Shown here one piece after another: positions 11,839 through 22,990 of a stretch of DNA of 64,000 nt (position 1 is its first letter; every line of letters starts with the position of its first letter). Both the position numbers and the translations under genes were made by a program. Location of the stretch: NCBI RefSeq assembly GCF_950023065.1, contig NC_088678.1, positions 67,114,460 to 67,178,459 on the forward strand. The letters are read 5' to 3'. The stretch is from Planococcus citri (taxonomy: Eukaryota > Arthropoda > Insecta > Hemiptera > Pseudococcidae). The notes below the pieces were generated by a model, which ran no database searches, was not told the origin of the DNA, and saw only the letters and a list, made by a program, of their open reading frames with translations.

Positions 11839-13259
11839 CCTTTAAACACCCAAGCAAATCCTGAGATGTTATGAAAAAATGCTTTCAATTTCTTGAATAA
11901 GATCATCACAAGTATCACTTTTACTCACAGTTCACCCCCCACCCAGCCCCTTGAAGCCACCTTGATAATGATAGACTTATTTATTTGATTATTGTCAAAA
12001 ATCGAGGAAGCAAAAAACCCTATTGGGTCAATCTTGGAACTGAATGATATAGTTTCATTAGATGTAATGAATGAGTGAAAGGATAATTCCAAAGAACACC
12101 TCACCCCTTTTTGGGGGAGCAAACATTTATAAAAGTTGGTATAAAATAAAGGGGCCAATGTCCAATTTTTGGATGAACATATTGATGGTTCAGCTTTCAC
12201 AAAATGAAATTAAGAAAGGTGTGTAAATGGTGGACCAGAGCGATTTTTTAAAAATTTGATATGCTTGTCTTGATAAAAACCCGAAAAAACTGAGCATGAA
12301 TACGCAGAGGACATAATATGGAAATATTATCAAGTAGGCTTGAAATGACAGAAACAAGAATTGAAAGGAGCACAAATGCTCTTAACGGCATATAAGTTCA
12401 GAAAATCTACAATCCACCCATCAAATCTGTTTGTCACAACCATGGATATTCTTTCTCGATATTTGTCACCAAATAGTTACATCCCACAAAGGTTAGCAGT
12501 ACAATTGTTTTTCTGCAGAAATATCGAAATAGGTTTATCTACCACTTTGAAAAGCTTTACACAGTCAAATTGCAGCACTCCCTGACATTTCATAATGTTC
12601 AAGCATTCATGAAGAGGTCACTATCCCTCCTTGATCATATATAATGTAGTTCTACATCATGAAAATTGCATGAGCAGAAGTCGTAGTTTACAATCATGAG
12701 ATTGTGTCTAGCTTTTGACTACTGGATTCAGGGGATTTGAGATTCAATAAAAAGCTTTCAACTGCTGTTCAACCACAACTCTGAGCTTTTGAAAGTTTTG
12801 AGAAATTCCTGCTGAAGTCGATATTCTTTCTCGATATTTGTCAACAAATAGTTACATTCCACAAAGGTTAGTGGTACGATTCTTGATTTCATTTTGTGAA
12901 AGCTCAACCATCAATATGTTCATCCAAAAATGGGACATGGGTCCCTGTATTTTATCCCAACTTTTATCAATGTTTGCCCCCCAAAAAGGGGTGAGGTGTT
13001 CTTTGGAATTATCCTTTCACTCATTCATTACATCTAATGAAACTATAACATTCAGTTCCAAGATTGACCCAATCGGGTTTTTTGCTTCCTCAATAATTTT
13101 TGACGATGATCAAATAAATAAGTCTATCATTATTGAGGTGGCTTCAAGGGGCTGGGGGCTGAACTGTGAGTAAAAGTGAAACTTGTGATGATTTTATTCA
13201 CGAAATTGAAAGCATTTTTTCATAACATCTCAGGATTTGCTTGGGTGTTTAAGGGTTAA
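11835..13259. mobile_element. Long inverted-repeat element (~1.4 kb) bounded by TTAA
   Basis: The left arm begins TTAACCTTTAAACACCCAAG (11835) and the right arm ends with the inverse, CTTGGGTGTTTAAGGGTTAA (to 13259). The arms run roughly 11839-12215 and 12880-13255 and include a shared inverted block around TTCATCCAAAAATGG. The centre contains a direct repeat of TTCTTTCTCGATATTTGTCA at about 12450 and 12822. Its left TTAA is the right TTAA of the 192-bp MITE, so the two elements abut on one target site. No transposase frame. Confidence 0.72.
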
Positions 13260-15391
13260 TATGAACCAAACTTCTCCCATGTCCCTTGCTCATCCAAAAT
13301 TTGGAACAAACATGTCCCAGCAACTTTGAACAAATCTGCTGGGAACTTCTGGGACACATTTTTCCCGCGGACTGGGTCCCATCAGTAGAGTAAAGTGTCA
13401 GGAATCGATTGAGACCACTCACAATTTTTTCGCTCGTGTTATAACAACACTGTGAATTATTTTTTCCGCAAAAACGTGTTTTTCAGTAAAAATGTGAAAT
13501 CTGAGCAACTATGTAGTTGGTAGTAATTGAAAATTTATTGCAAACACAGGGAGTGATTGTGCCCAGCAACGAATTTATATTTGAAAATAGATAGAATAAG
13601 CTACACATTTTGGTATAAAAAAAAAAAAACAATTTTGATTGATTTTTGAGGGAGCAAATTCAAAACCAAAAACGTGTTTCGGGTGTTATTTTTTCAAGAA
13701 ATCGAAAAAAGGACGATTTCAGTCTGTCAGGAATGTTTTTCTGCATATTATGTCCAAATTTCATGGAATTTGATGCATTACTCAGAGAGAAATCCTCTGT
13801 CAAAGGAAATTGATGTCTCAATTTTGGTAAAATTTCATAAAAATGTCAATTTTTTGAAATTTTAAGATTATATTATAGCAAAAGTGTTTTTTTTTGACAT
13901 TTTTTATCATTTGCACCCAAAATACAAATTTTTCACATGACTTTTTGCATACTGGAATGATATTATTGGTATTGTCCCACTTGTCCTAGCAATTTTTGCA
14001 AATTTTAAGCACTGATGGGACATACGCTGTCCCGGGACAAATTTTCAAAGTCCACAACTGGGACATACGACACATACGTGTTCCCAACTCAGTATCTTGA
14101 GTGTGAGTTGAGGAAAAAATCTGTAACAAACTTATGTTGCTTAGAGATGGCCAAGGAACGATTTAACTGAGTGGTAGGAGTAGTGAAAAAGTATTGATTT
14201 TGAAAGTAAACGATGATTTCTGGCAATTTTATTTTTAGCCTGCAAAAATTGAAATGAAAATCGAGTAGGTGAGGAGTAAATACCTATCTGTAAAGAGTTG
14301 ATTGGTAACATTGCTCGTTGTGCACAAATACATAAAACAAACTCTGAATCAGCCCCCTCACCCCCCCCCCCAAAAAAAAAGGAAGAAGTAATGAAAGGAC
14401 GTTGTCTGAAAATATTGCTTGAATGGTAATGAAAAAGTTATTATTTTCGCATGAAAAAGTCCTGTAGACACCCTGTGAAAATTTAATCGATTTTGTAACT
14501 TGACGTTTCGAAATTATTAAGTACATCAACATGCCACTCCACATTTTTTCAATTAACTATATTTTTGGGGCTCAAATTTTGCCCTTAAAAACTTTTGTTC
14601 TTCAAAGTATGCATTTTGCATATTTCTGTCCAAAAAAATGCAAAAAAATTGATATTTCGAGAGGTTTTTTGAAAAAATGAGCACATTGCAGACAATTTTT
14701 TTATTCAACTCATAATGTTGGGAGTGACTGCCTAATCTTCAAAATACACATTTTGGCGGAAAAATTTTCTGTGTAGCTCTTTTCTGTCCGGAGCAATGGC
14801 GGTTCAAAGTTTTCTTTTGTCGGTTTTACCCCCACCTCTGCGATAAAAAAATCTGAAAAAAATGATGTCGAAATGTCTATCTAAATTTTACTTCAAATAT
14901 TCATGGATGCAGATTTTTTTTTAGCAAAAAAAAAAAAAGGATTTTCAACTAGGTATATCGGCCAAGGTGGTGGGGCGGGGAAGGATTTTTTGATCTAAGT
15001 TTTTTTTTAAAAGAACCCAACAATAATCCATTATTATTTCCCAAATTCAAGAGCAGAGGCATTGCACCAATCTTACTAAAGAATACAATTTGAAAATAAA
15101 TTTGAAAAAATTCGAAATTTTGAAATTTCAAGACTGTGCCTTTTCAGAAGGAAGGGACGAAAACGTTGAAATATTGACGGAAAAAGCTTGAACTTTTTTC
15201 ATAACAGTTTGAAGAAAACATTGAAAATGTTTGCATAAATTTTGGTTAAGCAGGGTAGGGCCTTACGAATAAAATTCTTTTTTAAAATTAATGAAAATGT
15301 TCAGATAACAATTTTGCTGATGATTTACCTAGTTTGAAATTCAAATAAATATATTCTTACGTCAAAGCCGATTATTTTTGATTTTATGAAA
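13260..15391. other. Noncoding, paralogous to about 4410-5734
   Basis: Matches the copy 1 segment (both begin near ATATGAAACAAACTTCCCCCATG or a close variant) with many indels and no conserved reading frame. A poly-C run lies near 14358-14370. Confidence 0.45.
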
Positions 15392-16098
15392 CTACGTACT
15401 TATTACGACGATGATGATGATTACACTGATGATAACTGCCGCAGCTATGATCATAATCATTTTATTACTTAGTCCGAACAGCCTCCATTTCGGTTTTGTC
15501 GTCTCATCTGTAGGCTATTGCAGATAAGAACACGCGTCTACAATTTTATAGTAGAATAAATTTATCATCGTAAAAGGAACAAATAAACTTGAAAGAATAC
15601 AGCAAATAAAAGTTACATATGGATTATGGATAGATGCGCGAATTTACTAATTTTTTGAGGAATTTTTTACTTGAATGGAATAATTAGACCCTCAAGTAGA
15701 CAGATAACTGATTTCACGTGTTGAAAAAGTAAAATGAAGCCCTTAGTTTCAATATAAATTTACCGAACGGATTAAAAAAAAATATATCATCTACGACGAA
15801 ATTTACCAGAAAAATCGAGTTCATTAAATTGAAATGAATTCGTGTAAAGGCTCGTGAACGAAGGTTTTGTTTAGAAAAGATAAGAACAGAATATTATATC
15901 ATATTCGAGGGAAAAGAACGAGGAAAATACGAATACGATGTGATAGTCGAATAAAGAGCGTTGAATCGCCAAAGAATTTTATTTTTAAAATAAATTCTAA
16001 AAACTCACTTTTTTATTCGAGTCATCGGCTTCTGTGGCGGGAGCTGGATTAGTCTCAGTTTTCGTATTTTCTTGACTAGTTTCATCCTTCTTTCTCAT
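15392..16098 (-). CDS. Small acidic single-pass membrane protein, copy 2 (two exons)
   Basis: Exon 1 (16009-16098, 30 codons) starts MRKKDETSQENTKTETNPAP and ends at the same AAA|GTGAGT donor as copy 1. Exon 2 (15392-15514) reads PTDETTKPKWRLFGLSNKM followed by a shorter Ile/Val membrane segment and ends IST with TAG. The product is about 70 residues. Compared with copy 1 (5735-6547), the N-terminus is shorter and starts at a later, more basic Met, and the trinucleotide-encoded Ile tract is contracted, but the splice sites, frame and KPKWR.FGLSNKM block are kept. Function unknown; the membrane topology is inferred from hydrophobicity. Confidence 0.58.
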
Positions 16099-16470
16099 AA
16101 TTTCTGAAATACTTTCTCTTTTTTTTTTATTTACTTATTAGTAACTACCTACGTCTATTTCATACACATATGAAGTTCGAAAACAAAACTTGAGATTGAG
16201 GAACAGTAGCCGAATATTTATATGAAAATGATCTAAACTCGTAATTTTTATTTGGCAGCCGAAGATTTGTAATTTCCAGCAAAATATTTTTCAAAAAACA
16301 TTTAACTTAGGCATAACTTAGGTACTTTTAAAAAGGGAGATGAAAACCTTGGAAAAATTCTAACGAGCGAAAATTTAAAGAAAAAGATTTTATTACAATT
16401 TCACTAATTAATATGTACATAAATTATCGAACATTTTGCAATAAAAATCGCACAATTTGTCTTTCTCTAT
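16099..16470. other. Short intergenic with a likely poly(A) signal for gene A
   Basis: A minus-strand AATAAA (plus-strand TTTATT at 16389-16394) lies about 80 nt downstream of gene A's stop codon. Nothing else recognised. Confidence 0.4.
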
Positions 16471-19400
16471 TTACGGTTTTAACTTCTTCGCAATCTTTGG
16501 AATTCTAGTCGCTATAGCCCATTCGATGGCTTCAATAACTAATCTGGACTGTTCCCTGCTGAGCGAATTTTTCGATACTGTATTGATAACCGAATACTCT
16601 TCAGCTTTGACATGTGTCTTATTAGCATTCCGATCCTTGGAGATGTAAAGATTATTCGCCTTGAATCTCAACGGTACGATTTGCTCAGCTGCTAATTCTG
16701 GTGTGAAAATCTGCGTCACGGTTCCATGTACATCGCTACTGACCAACACTAGGAAATCTTCAGGGTTGGTGTAATCTACAGACATGCTGTGGAAATTCCA
16801 TAATCCTTTAATGGTTACATTACGTAAAGTGAAATTTTCCGAAGCGATAGTTTTCATGAACCAATAGTATTTTTGTTCATGTTCTAAGAAGTCGCCGTGA
16901 GTCGCAGTCATAAATTTCTTTTCGCTAAACGCTTCGTAATACCCAAAAACGATTAACATTATGACATGTTTCCAGTCTCCGTTGGATTCTTCGTAAATCA
17001 TTTTTTTGATGCGAGATTTAAATTCGTGTTTTAGTTCGTCCCTTTCGTTCTTTTTGAAGTGGTAATAGTTGCTGTACAGGTCGATCTGAAATTCAACGAT
17101 TGCATTAATATATACCTGATAAGTAAGTAGGTAAATGGTGTTTTTTTTTAAAGTGAAAGAGAGTGTTTTTTGTTAAAACTTACGTTATAGTTGTCTAGAT
17201 CGTGGTAATCTACGCTGATTAACATTTCATCGCCTGGGCGATTGGATTTTTTCATATTCATTGGGATACTTAGCGTGAGATTTAAATAGATTTCTTCAGT
17301 GGCGATGTAAAGATCGTTCTCGAGCGGAAGCGGATAGGCTTTCAGGACTATGGATATCATTTCACAAATTATCTGCAGTTCAAATACGTACCTATAGGTA
17401 TCGTTCAATTTGTAGGTACAAAAATGTGAAGCAATGGCGATGATACGATGATGAATAATGATATTTATGCTTATGAGTTATGAATAATATTTTTGTTCTT
17501 GTTTGAATGTTGATGAACTCGGTGAAAGAATGACAAAAATTTTTCAAGTGATATTTCGAAGACAAAACTGAAGAACAAAAACTCAGCGAAAAAATGAAAA
17601 CAAGAAAAAAAACATCAAAACACAACCAAAAAATTTTTAAAAAACAAAAACTACGAAAAAAAATTAAAACAATTTTTCAATTTCAATTTTCAAGATCCAT
17701 TTTTTATTACATTTTCAGTTTTGGGTCATTTTTTCACTTTTCGATTTTTCCCTGGAGTTTTCTACGATTTTGCTTCTGTTTTTAGTTTTTTAAATTTTGA
17801 TCTGATTCGCAGAATTTTTCATTTTATTTTCAGTTTATCATTTCATTTTTGAGGTTTGATTTTACTTTAGGAGTTTTCGATGTATGTTTTCATTTTTCAA
17901 TTTCATTGTCACTTTTTGTTCCAATTTTCAGAATTTTCAAAATAATTTTTGGTATTTGATTTCAATTTTCAGTTTTAATTTTTCATACAACTTGAAGAGT
18001 TCGAAATTCTATTTCCATTATTTTCAAATTTTTTTTTTTTTGGGGGGGGGTGTGTTTATAATTACAAGATTATTACACCCGTAAGTGGGGGGGTATATTT
18101 GGTTTGTGAGGTTGATGTTTTTTATTAGGGAGATGAATTTTTGTATTTTCGAGGGTTCGTCAGGGATAGTAGGTGGGTTTTATTTTATCTGTAGTGTAAG
18201 TCTGTTTTGTTTTAGTTGGGGGCAGTTGAAAAGTATGTGTTGGATAGATATGGGTTCGTTTCTGAAAAATTGGCATGAGGGTTTTGGTTCTTTTTGGTAT
18301 AAGTGGTTATGAGTAATTTTTGTGTGGCCTATTCTTAGTCTAGTAATAAGGATTTCTTCTTTTCTGTTCAGGTGGCCTAGATTTTTCCAGGGGAGGGTTG
18401 TTTTTTTATGTTGGAAGAGTTTGTTTCAAGTTTGTTGTGACCAAAAGTTCTGCCAGTTAGTAAATGTGTTGTGAGTGATTAGAGATTTAATGTCATCAGG
18501 AGTGAGAGAGGTAAGAGGGGAGGGGGCAGCAGCTGTTTTTGCTAATCTATCAACAGTTTCGTTTCCAGTGATACCTCCATGTGGCTGGGAACATACATGA
18601 AGCTAATTGAGTTATCATAATATTGCAGGTTAAAAAGGGACTTATGTATGTCTTGAACTAATATGGGATGATTTCAATTTTCAGTTTTAATTTTTCATAC
18701 AACTTGAAGAGTTCGAAATTCTATTTCCAGAACTTTAAATTTCATTTTCAGTTTTCAATTCCATTTTTGGGTTTTTATTTCAGTTTCAGTTTTTCATTTC
18801 ATTTTTCTGCGTTTGATTTCATTTCTAGAATTTCTAACTTCGAGTTAGTTCATTTTATTTTCAGTTTTTAATTTCATTTTCAAATTTCAATTTAATTTTT
18901 CATTTTTTGATATTTCATTTCCAGAGTTTATAGTTTTACCTACCTATCGTACTCACAATGTATTTTCAGTTCTCGAAACCGTTTTCAAAATTTCTGATTT
19001 GATTTTTGGATTTTGATTTTGTTTTTAGCTTTCGTTTTTTATGCAAGTTTCAGCATAATATTGTTTTATATTTAAAATTTCAATTTCGTTTTCGGTTTTT
19101 AATTTAATTTTTAAGTTTGTTTTCATTGTTTGCATATTTTTTGACTTTATTTTCAGTTTTTGATCAAATTTTCATATTTTTCAATTTTATTTTTGGTTTT
19201 TGATTTTATTTTTGATTTTTGTTTTTCATTCAACTTTTAGCGTTTGATTTTATTTCCAGAATTCTTAATTTCGTTTTCAGTTTCCAACTCCATTTTTGGT
19301 TTCTGATTTTATCCTCAGTTTTTTTACCTGCTTTAAAATTTCAAATTCCTTTTCCAGTTTCTGATTTCATTTCTTTAGTTTTTAGTTTTTCCACTATCAA

Positions 19401-21211
19401 TTTTAATTCTTGAAATAATTATTCGAATTTCGATTTAATTTTTAGTTCATGATTTTATTTTATATCAGTTTTAATTTTTCATGTCACGTTCGATTTTATT
19501 GCCAGAACAGAATTCTTAAGTTCATTTTTAGTTTTTGATTTACATATTTATAGTTTTTGATTAAGTACAATTTTATTTTTTTTCATGTCATTTTTAGCAT
19601 ACCTACGGTTTTATTTTCAGAACTTTCAATTTTGATTTCATTTTCAGATTTTTACGTATCTACGTACTTAATTTTCAAATTATCGATTTTTTTTTCTTCA
19701 ATTTTATTTACGGTGTATGATTTTAATTTTGGTTTTTGATCAAGTTTTCAGAGTTTTCGACTTTCACTTTCAGTTTTTGATTTTATTCACAGAATATTCT
19801 GTTTCATTATCAGAGTTTCAAATCAAATCAAATCAAGTTTGCGTTTGATTGATTCTGAAAGCTTTCAATTTAATTTTATGTTTTTGATTTAAATATTTAG
19901 TTATTTTGAAATTTACATCTTTATTTTCAATTTTTGATTTCTTTTTCAGAGTTTTTCAAACTTTAGTTCTTGATTTGAAATTTAGACTGTCTGATTTCAA
20001 TTGCAGAATATTCTATTTCGTTATATTTTCATAGTTTAGGTACAGTTTTATTTTCAGTTTTTTATTGTATTTTGAACGTTTTCGATTTCATTTTATGTTT
20101 TTGATTTCAATATTTTGAGTTTTCAACTTCATTCCAGTTTTTGGTTGATTTCATTTTATGAATTTTCAATTTCAAATTTCAAATTTCAATTTTCAATTTG
20201 ATTATTTCAAGTTTTATTTTACATTTTCGATTTAACGTTTGGAATTTTTTCAATTTTACCGACTTTGCCGTGAAACGGAAAAGTAAGGTATTTTTATCAT
20301 TCAACGGATCATTTTATTTTTAGTATAGGTAACATTTAATATACCTGTGGATAAAAGAATTCAAATTGATCTTCAAATTTAATGAAATAAGAATGGAGTC
20401 TTAAATTTCAAGTTGATTTTTATTATTCAAATATTTTCATTTTCAGTTTTCAGATATCGATTTTATTTTCATTTTTTTCGATGATTATTATTCTCTTAAT
20501 TATTTATTACTAGATTTTCAACTTTAGGGGATCGGATCGAAAAAAATGAACTGACTTTCGAACTCATCATCATCGAGGTATAATAATAATCGATTTGCTA
20601 CGCCTTGCCACTCTATCAAAATTCTTTAAAATACAATTTTTATCAAAACTGAAAGTTATGAGGGTCATTTTGCTCTCCAAACATTTTCAGAATATCATGA
20701 TTATTGAAACGTTATCTACGAAAATCTTATTCACTTACTGTTGCGTTTTCTCGAACGAGTATTCGACCCTTGAATTTTGGCGAAGATTCAACTTTCATCG
20801 TAATGTTGTAAGAATTCGTCAATCCACTTGGCAACTTTATCCAGTCACTTCTCGTTATCGTTGTGGAGTCATTCTTGGTATTGTTTTCACTATTCTCATG
20901 AAACATAGAATCGAAGACTTCAAATGTTTTTGCTATGACATTTGCCACATGTTCGGTTACATCGTAGTTGTGTGAAATCCGAGGCTTTGTCGTTGGCACA
21001 TTTTCTACACAAAAGCAAAACACGAGAATTTTAAATATAGGAATTTCTCAATGTTTGATTTGGATTTGACCGATTTCAAGAATCATGATGTTAAAAATCA
21101 AACGAAACGCGAGAAAATTCAATACGAGTATGTAAAAAATTGAAAATTATTACCTGCGAAAGCGAATATAATGGTGAAAATAATCCAAGTCTGAAACCTA
21201 AACTTAGTCAT
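16471..21211 (-). CDS. Gene A: secreted protein of the tandem family, four exons
   Basis: Exons: 21154-21211 (signal peptide, MTKFRFQTWIIFTIIFAFA plus one G), 20739-21004 (starts ENVPTT), 17184-17372 (starts IICEMISIVLKAY) and 16471-17085 (starts IDLYSNYYHF, ends KKLKP). Splice borders are GT-AG and phases 1/0/0 give 375 residues without stops. The last exon carries the family core in diverged form: KYYWFMKTIAS, LRNVTIKGLWNFHSM, GTVTQIF, LRFKANNLYIS, EEYSVINTVSKNSLS and QSRLVIEAIEWAI. Predicted secreted, with several N-glycosylation sequons and few cysteines. Intron 2 is 3.4 kb and contains a LINE fragment and a T-rich repeat. Function not known. Confidence 0.75.
17957..18017 (+). repeat. 61-bp target-site duplication, left copy
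   Basis: Identical by eye to 18669-18729 (both begin TGATTTCAATTTTCAG and end CTATTTCCA). It flanks the LINE fragment directly. Confidence 0.8.
18018..18668 (-). mobile_element. 5'-truncated Jockey/I-type LINE: RNase H and C-terminal tail, poly(A)
   Basis: Minus-strand reading gives GITGNETVDRLAKTAAAP (RNase H C-terminal part) and, downstream, LITRLRIGHTKITHNHLYQ and ISIQHILFNCPQLKQNRL, the conserved tail after RNase H in Jockey/I-like LINEs. At least one frameshift and in-frame stops show it is dead. On the minus strand it ends in a C-run followed by poly(A) (plus T-run about 18030-18043). The 61-bp flanking duplications mark it as a target-primed insertion into the intron of gene A, on the same strand as the gene. 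Confidence 0.8.
18669..18729 (+). repeat. 61-bp target-site duplication, right copy
   Basis: Perfect partner of 17957-18017 by eye. Confidence 0.8.
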
Positions 21212-22273
21212 GGCGACACAATCATGAAAACGGTTCGTTGTACAAATGAACTTGACGAGTTGGGTTTTTCAAGAAAGTAAGTAATGTGGATTGGAAACAA
21301 TATACCTACTAGATGATTACTTGATTAGAAAAGGTCTGTTCGGTGAATCTCAAGTCAAAGGTGAACTTTATTCGTAGTTACTACTATTTATCTTGTACAT
21401 CTTATTGAATATTTGGTTCCCGATAATGAGTATTGGAGTAAGAATGACTGAATGAGAGTAATTTATTTATACATTGCTTATCAACTCATGTAATGTCTAT
21501 GAAAATAAGTACCTTAGTTAAACTAATTGATCTCGCAGGCTTAAATGGTGTAATTTAAGCAATTTACCTACGCATCGTTTTCCCCAAAATTGTTTCGAAA
21601 TAATTGTACACCTATCACGTTTCCCGATTTTTACACAGTTATCAAATTAGTGATTATAAAAATTATTTTTTAGTTGTTTCGTAATAGTGAGGGGAGAGCG
21701 AGAGATGGTGACTTTTCAAGGTTGTTTCCTGGTTGCTGACGGGTCAAAGTCAAGGCCAAGTTCCATTGACGTAAATTTTAAGTATGGTTTTTTTTGGGTT
21801 ATTTCAAATCTAAACCTTTTCCTATCAATATTCGTTGATCATGAAAAATCTGTGAAAAAATCATTTTGTGAAAAACTGTACAATTTGTCCATTGATGGAA
21901 GCCATTGAAAAAGGATTTTGTTTCAGAGCAGAGTGATTCGGTCAAATTTTTAATTGAGTGATCGAGCTTATTTTTTTTTGGAGTGGGAGGTGTGTGATCC
22001 GAAGATCTGTACTTATCTTTTCCAGTTTGTCTGAAAACAATACCTAATTATTTTAGGTGGGTATTTCATTGCCAACAGTTGTTCTGGAACAATGATGATT
22101 TTAGTGTACCTAACTATTTGATATTGAATGGTTTTTTTCATATTATCGTCAATATCACGTCTTATTTCAATCTTTGACGTCATAAGTCATCGAAAAAAAA
22201 GTTATGTCGTTTGTTTCTTGAATAACAATTAATAACTATCATCTGCCTAGTACTCATTCTATACCTACTTCTG
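21212..22273. other. Upstream region of gene A, no gene seen
   Basis: AT-rich; presumably contains the gene A promoter. No supported open frame. Confidence 0.35.
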
Positions 22274-22756
22274 TTAGGTAACTAGAAATTGGCATATTAT
22301 TGAAGATCTTCCGGTTGACATTAAGACCATTAGGAGCCTAGGAGGTTCGAAGATGTCGTTAACATTCCAATTATTGTACCTAGTAAAATTATTTAATAAA
22401 TCGAAGTACCTAATATTTTCTGATGACATAGTTTGTAATCTTTCCATTGTTTTACCTATACTCGTAATTAACATTTTTGTTTTCAATTTTCCTGTTTCAG
22501 GTACGTGAATTACATTTATGTTCATCGTGAAATCGTAAATTATAATGTGATATGCCTTTCCGGTCGATTGGAAATTTATCGTGAGAAACGAGAAAAATAC
22601 ATTTGAACTAGCAGTTTTGGACAACGTGGTAAAGTATTTGATAAGATCAATTTTTTGATACGAGGAAAAAATGAAAAGATGAGGGGAATAAAGGGCTGAG
22701 TAGGGAGATGATGTTTGAGAACTCATGACCCATGTTTGGTCCACATGAAAGAGCAT
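22274..22756 (-). other. Unassigned 160-codon open frame
   Basis: Contains segments such as YHIIIYDFTMNINVIHVPET and NWNVNDIFEPPRLLMV, neither clearly low-complexity nor clearly like the family exons. It contains a possible donor (TATAG|GTAAAA near 22455), so it could be the relic of one exon. I do not recognise it and could not place it in a spliced model; a chance frame is equally possible. Confidence 0.2.
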
Positions 22757-22990
22757 GTCGCCCCAGACCTCAAAACCAAATTTTGTGCTGTCGAAGTTGA
22801 TTTTTTGAATTTTTGAAAATAGCAGAAAATAAATAACACCTTCTTATATCAATTATTTCCTACAAAGAAGTAAATAGAAATAAAAATCTGAAACTTGGTT
22901 CAAATGCTAAAGTCGACCCCCCCCCCCAATCAATTCCCACCATTTTCGAGCCGATTTAGAGCCCTTAGAAGGAGTTGACTTTTCTCCAGT
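22757..22990. other. Spacer with a poly-C run
   Basis: Leads into the tandem repeat; contains a C-run near 22918-22927. Confidence 0.3.

Larger units (their letters stand above)
17680..20290. repeat. T-rich degenerate repeat tract (TTTTGATTTCATTTTCAG-like) in gene A intron 2
   Basis: About 2 kb, excluding the LINE insertion, made of loosely repeated TTTTTGATTTCATTTTCAG units roughly 25-35 nt long, without exact period. On the plus strand it looks like dozens of splice acceptors; on the coding (minus) strand it is A-rich. It ends at a sequence (20243-20291, with CTTTGCCGTGAAACGGAAAA) that recurs at 50448-50498. Confidence 0.55.
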
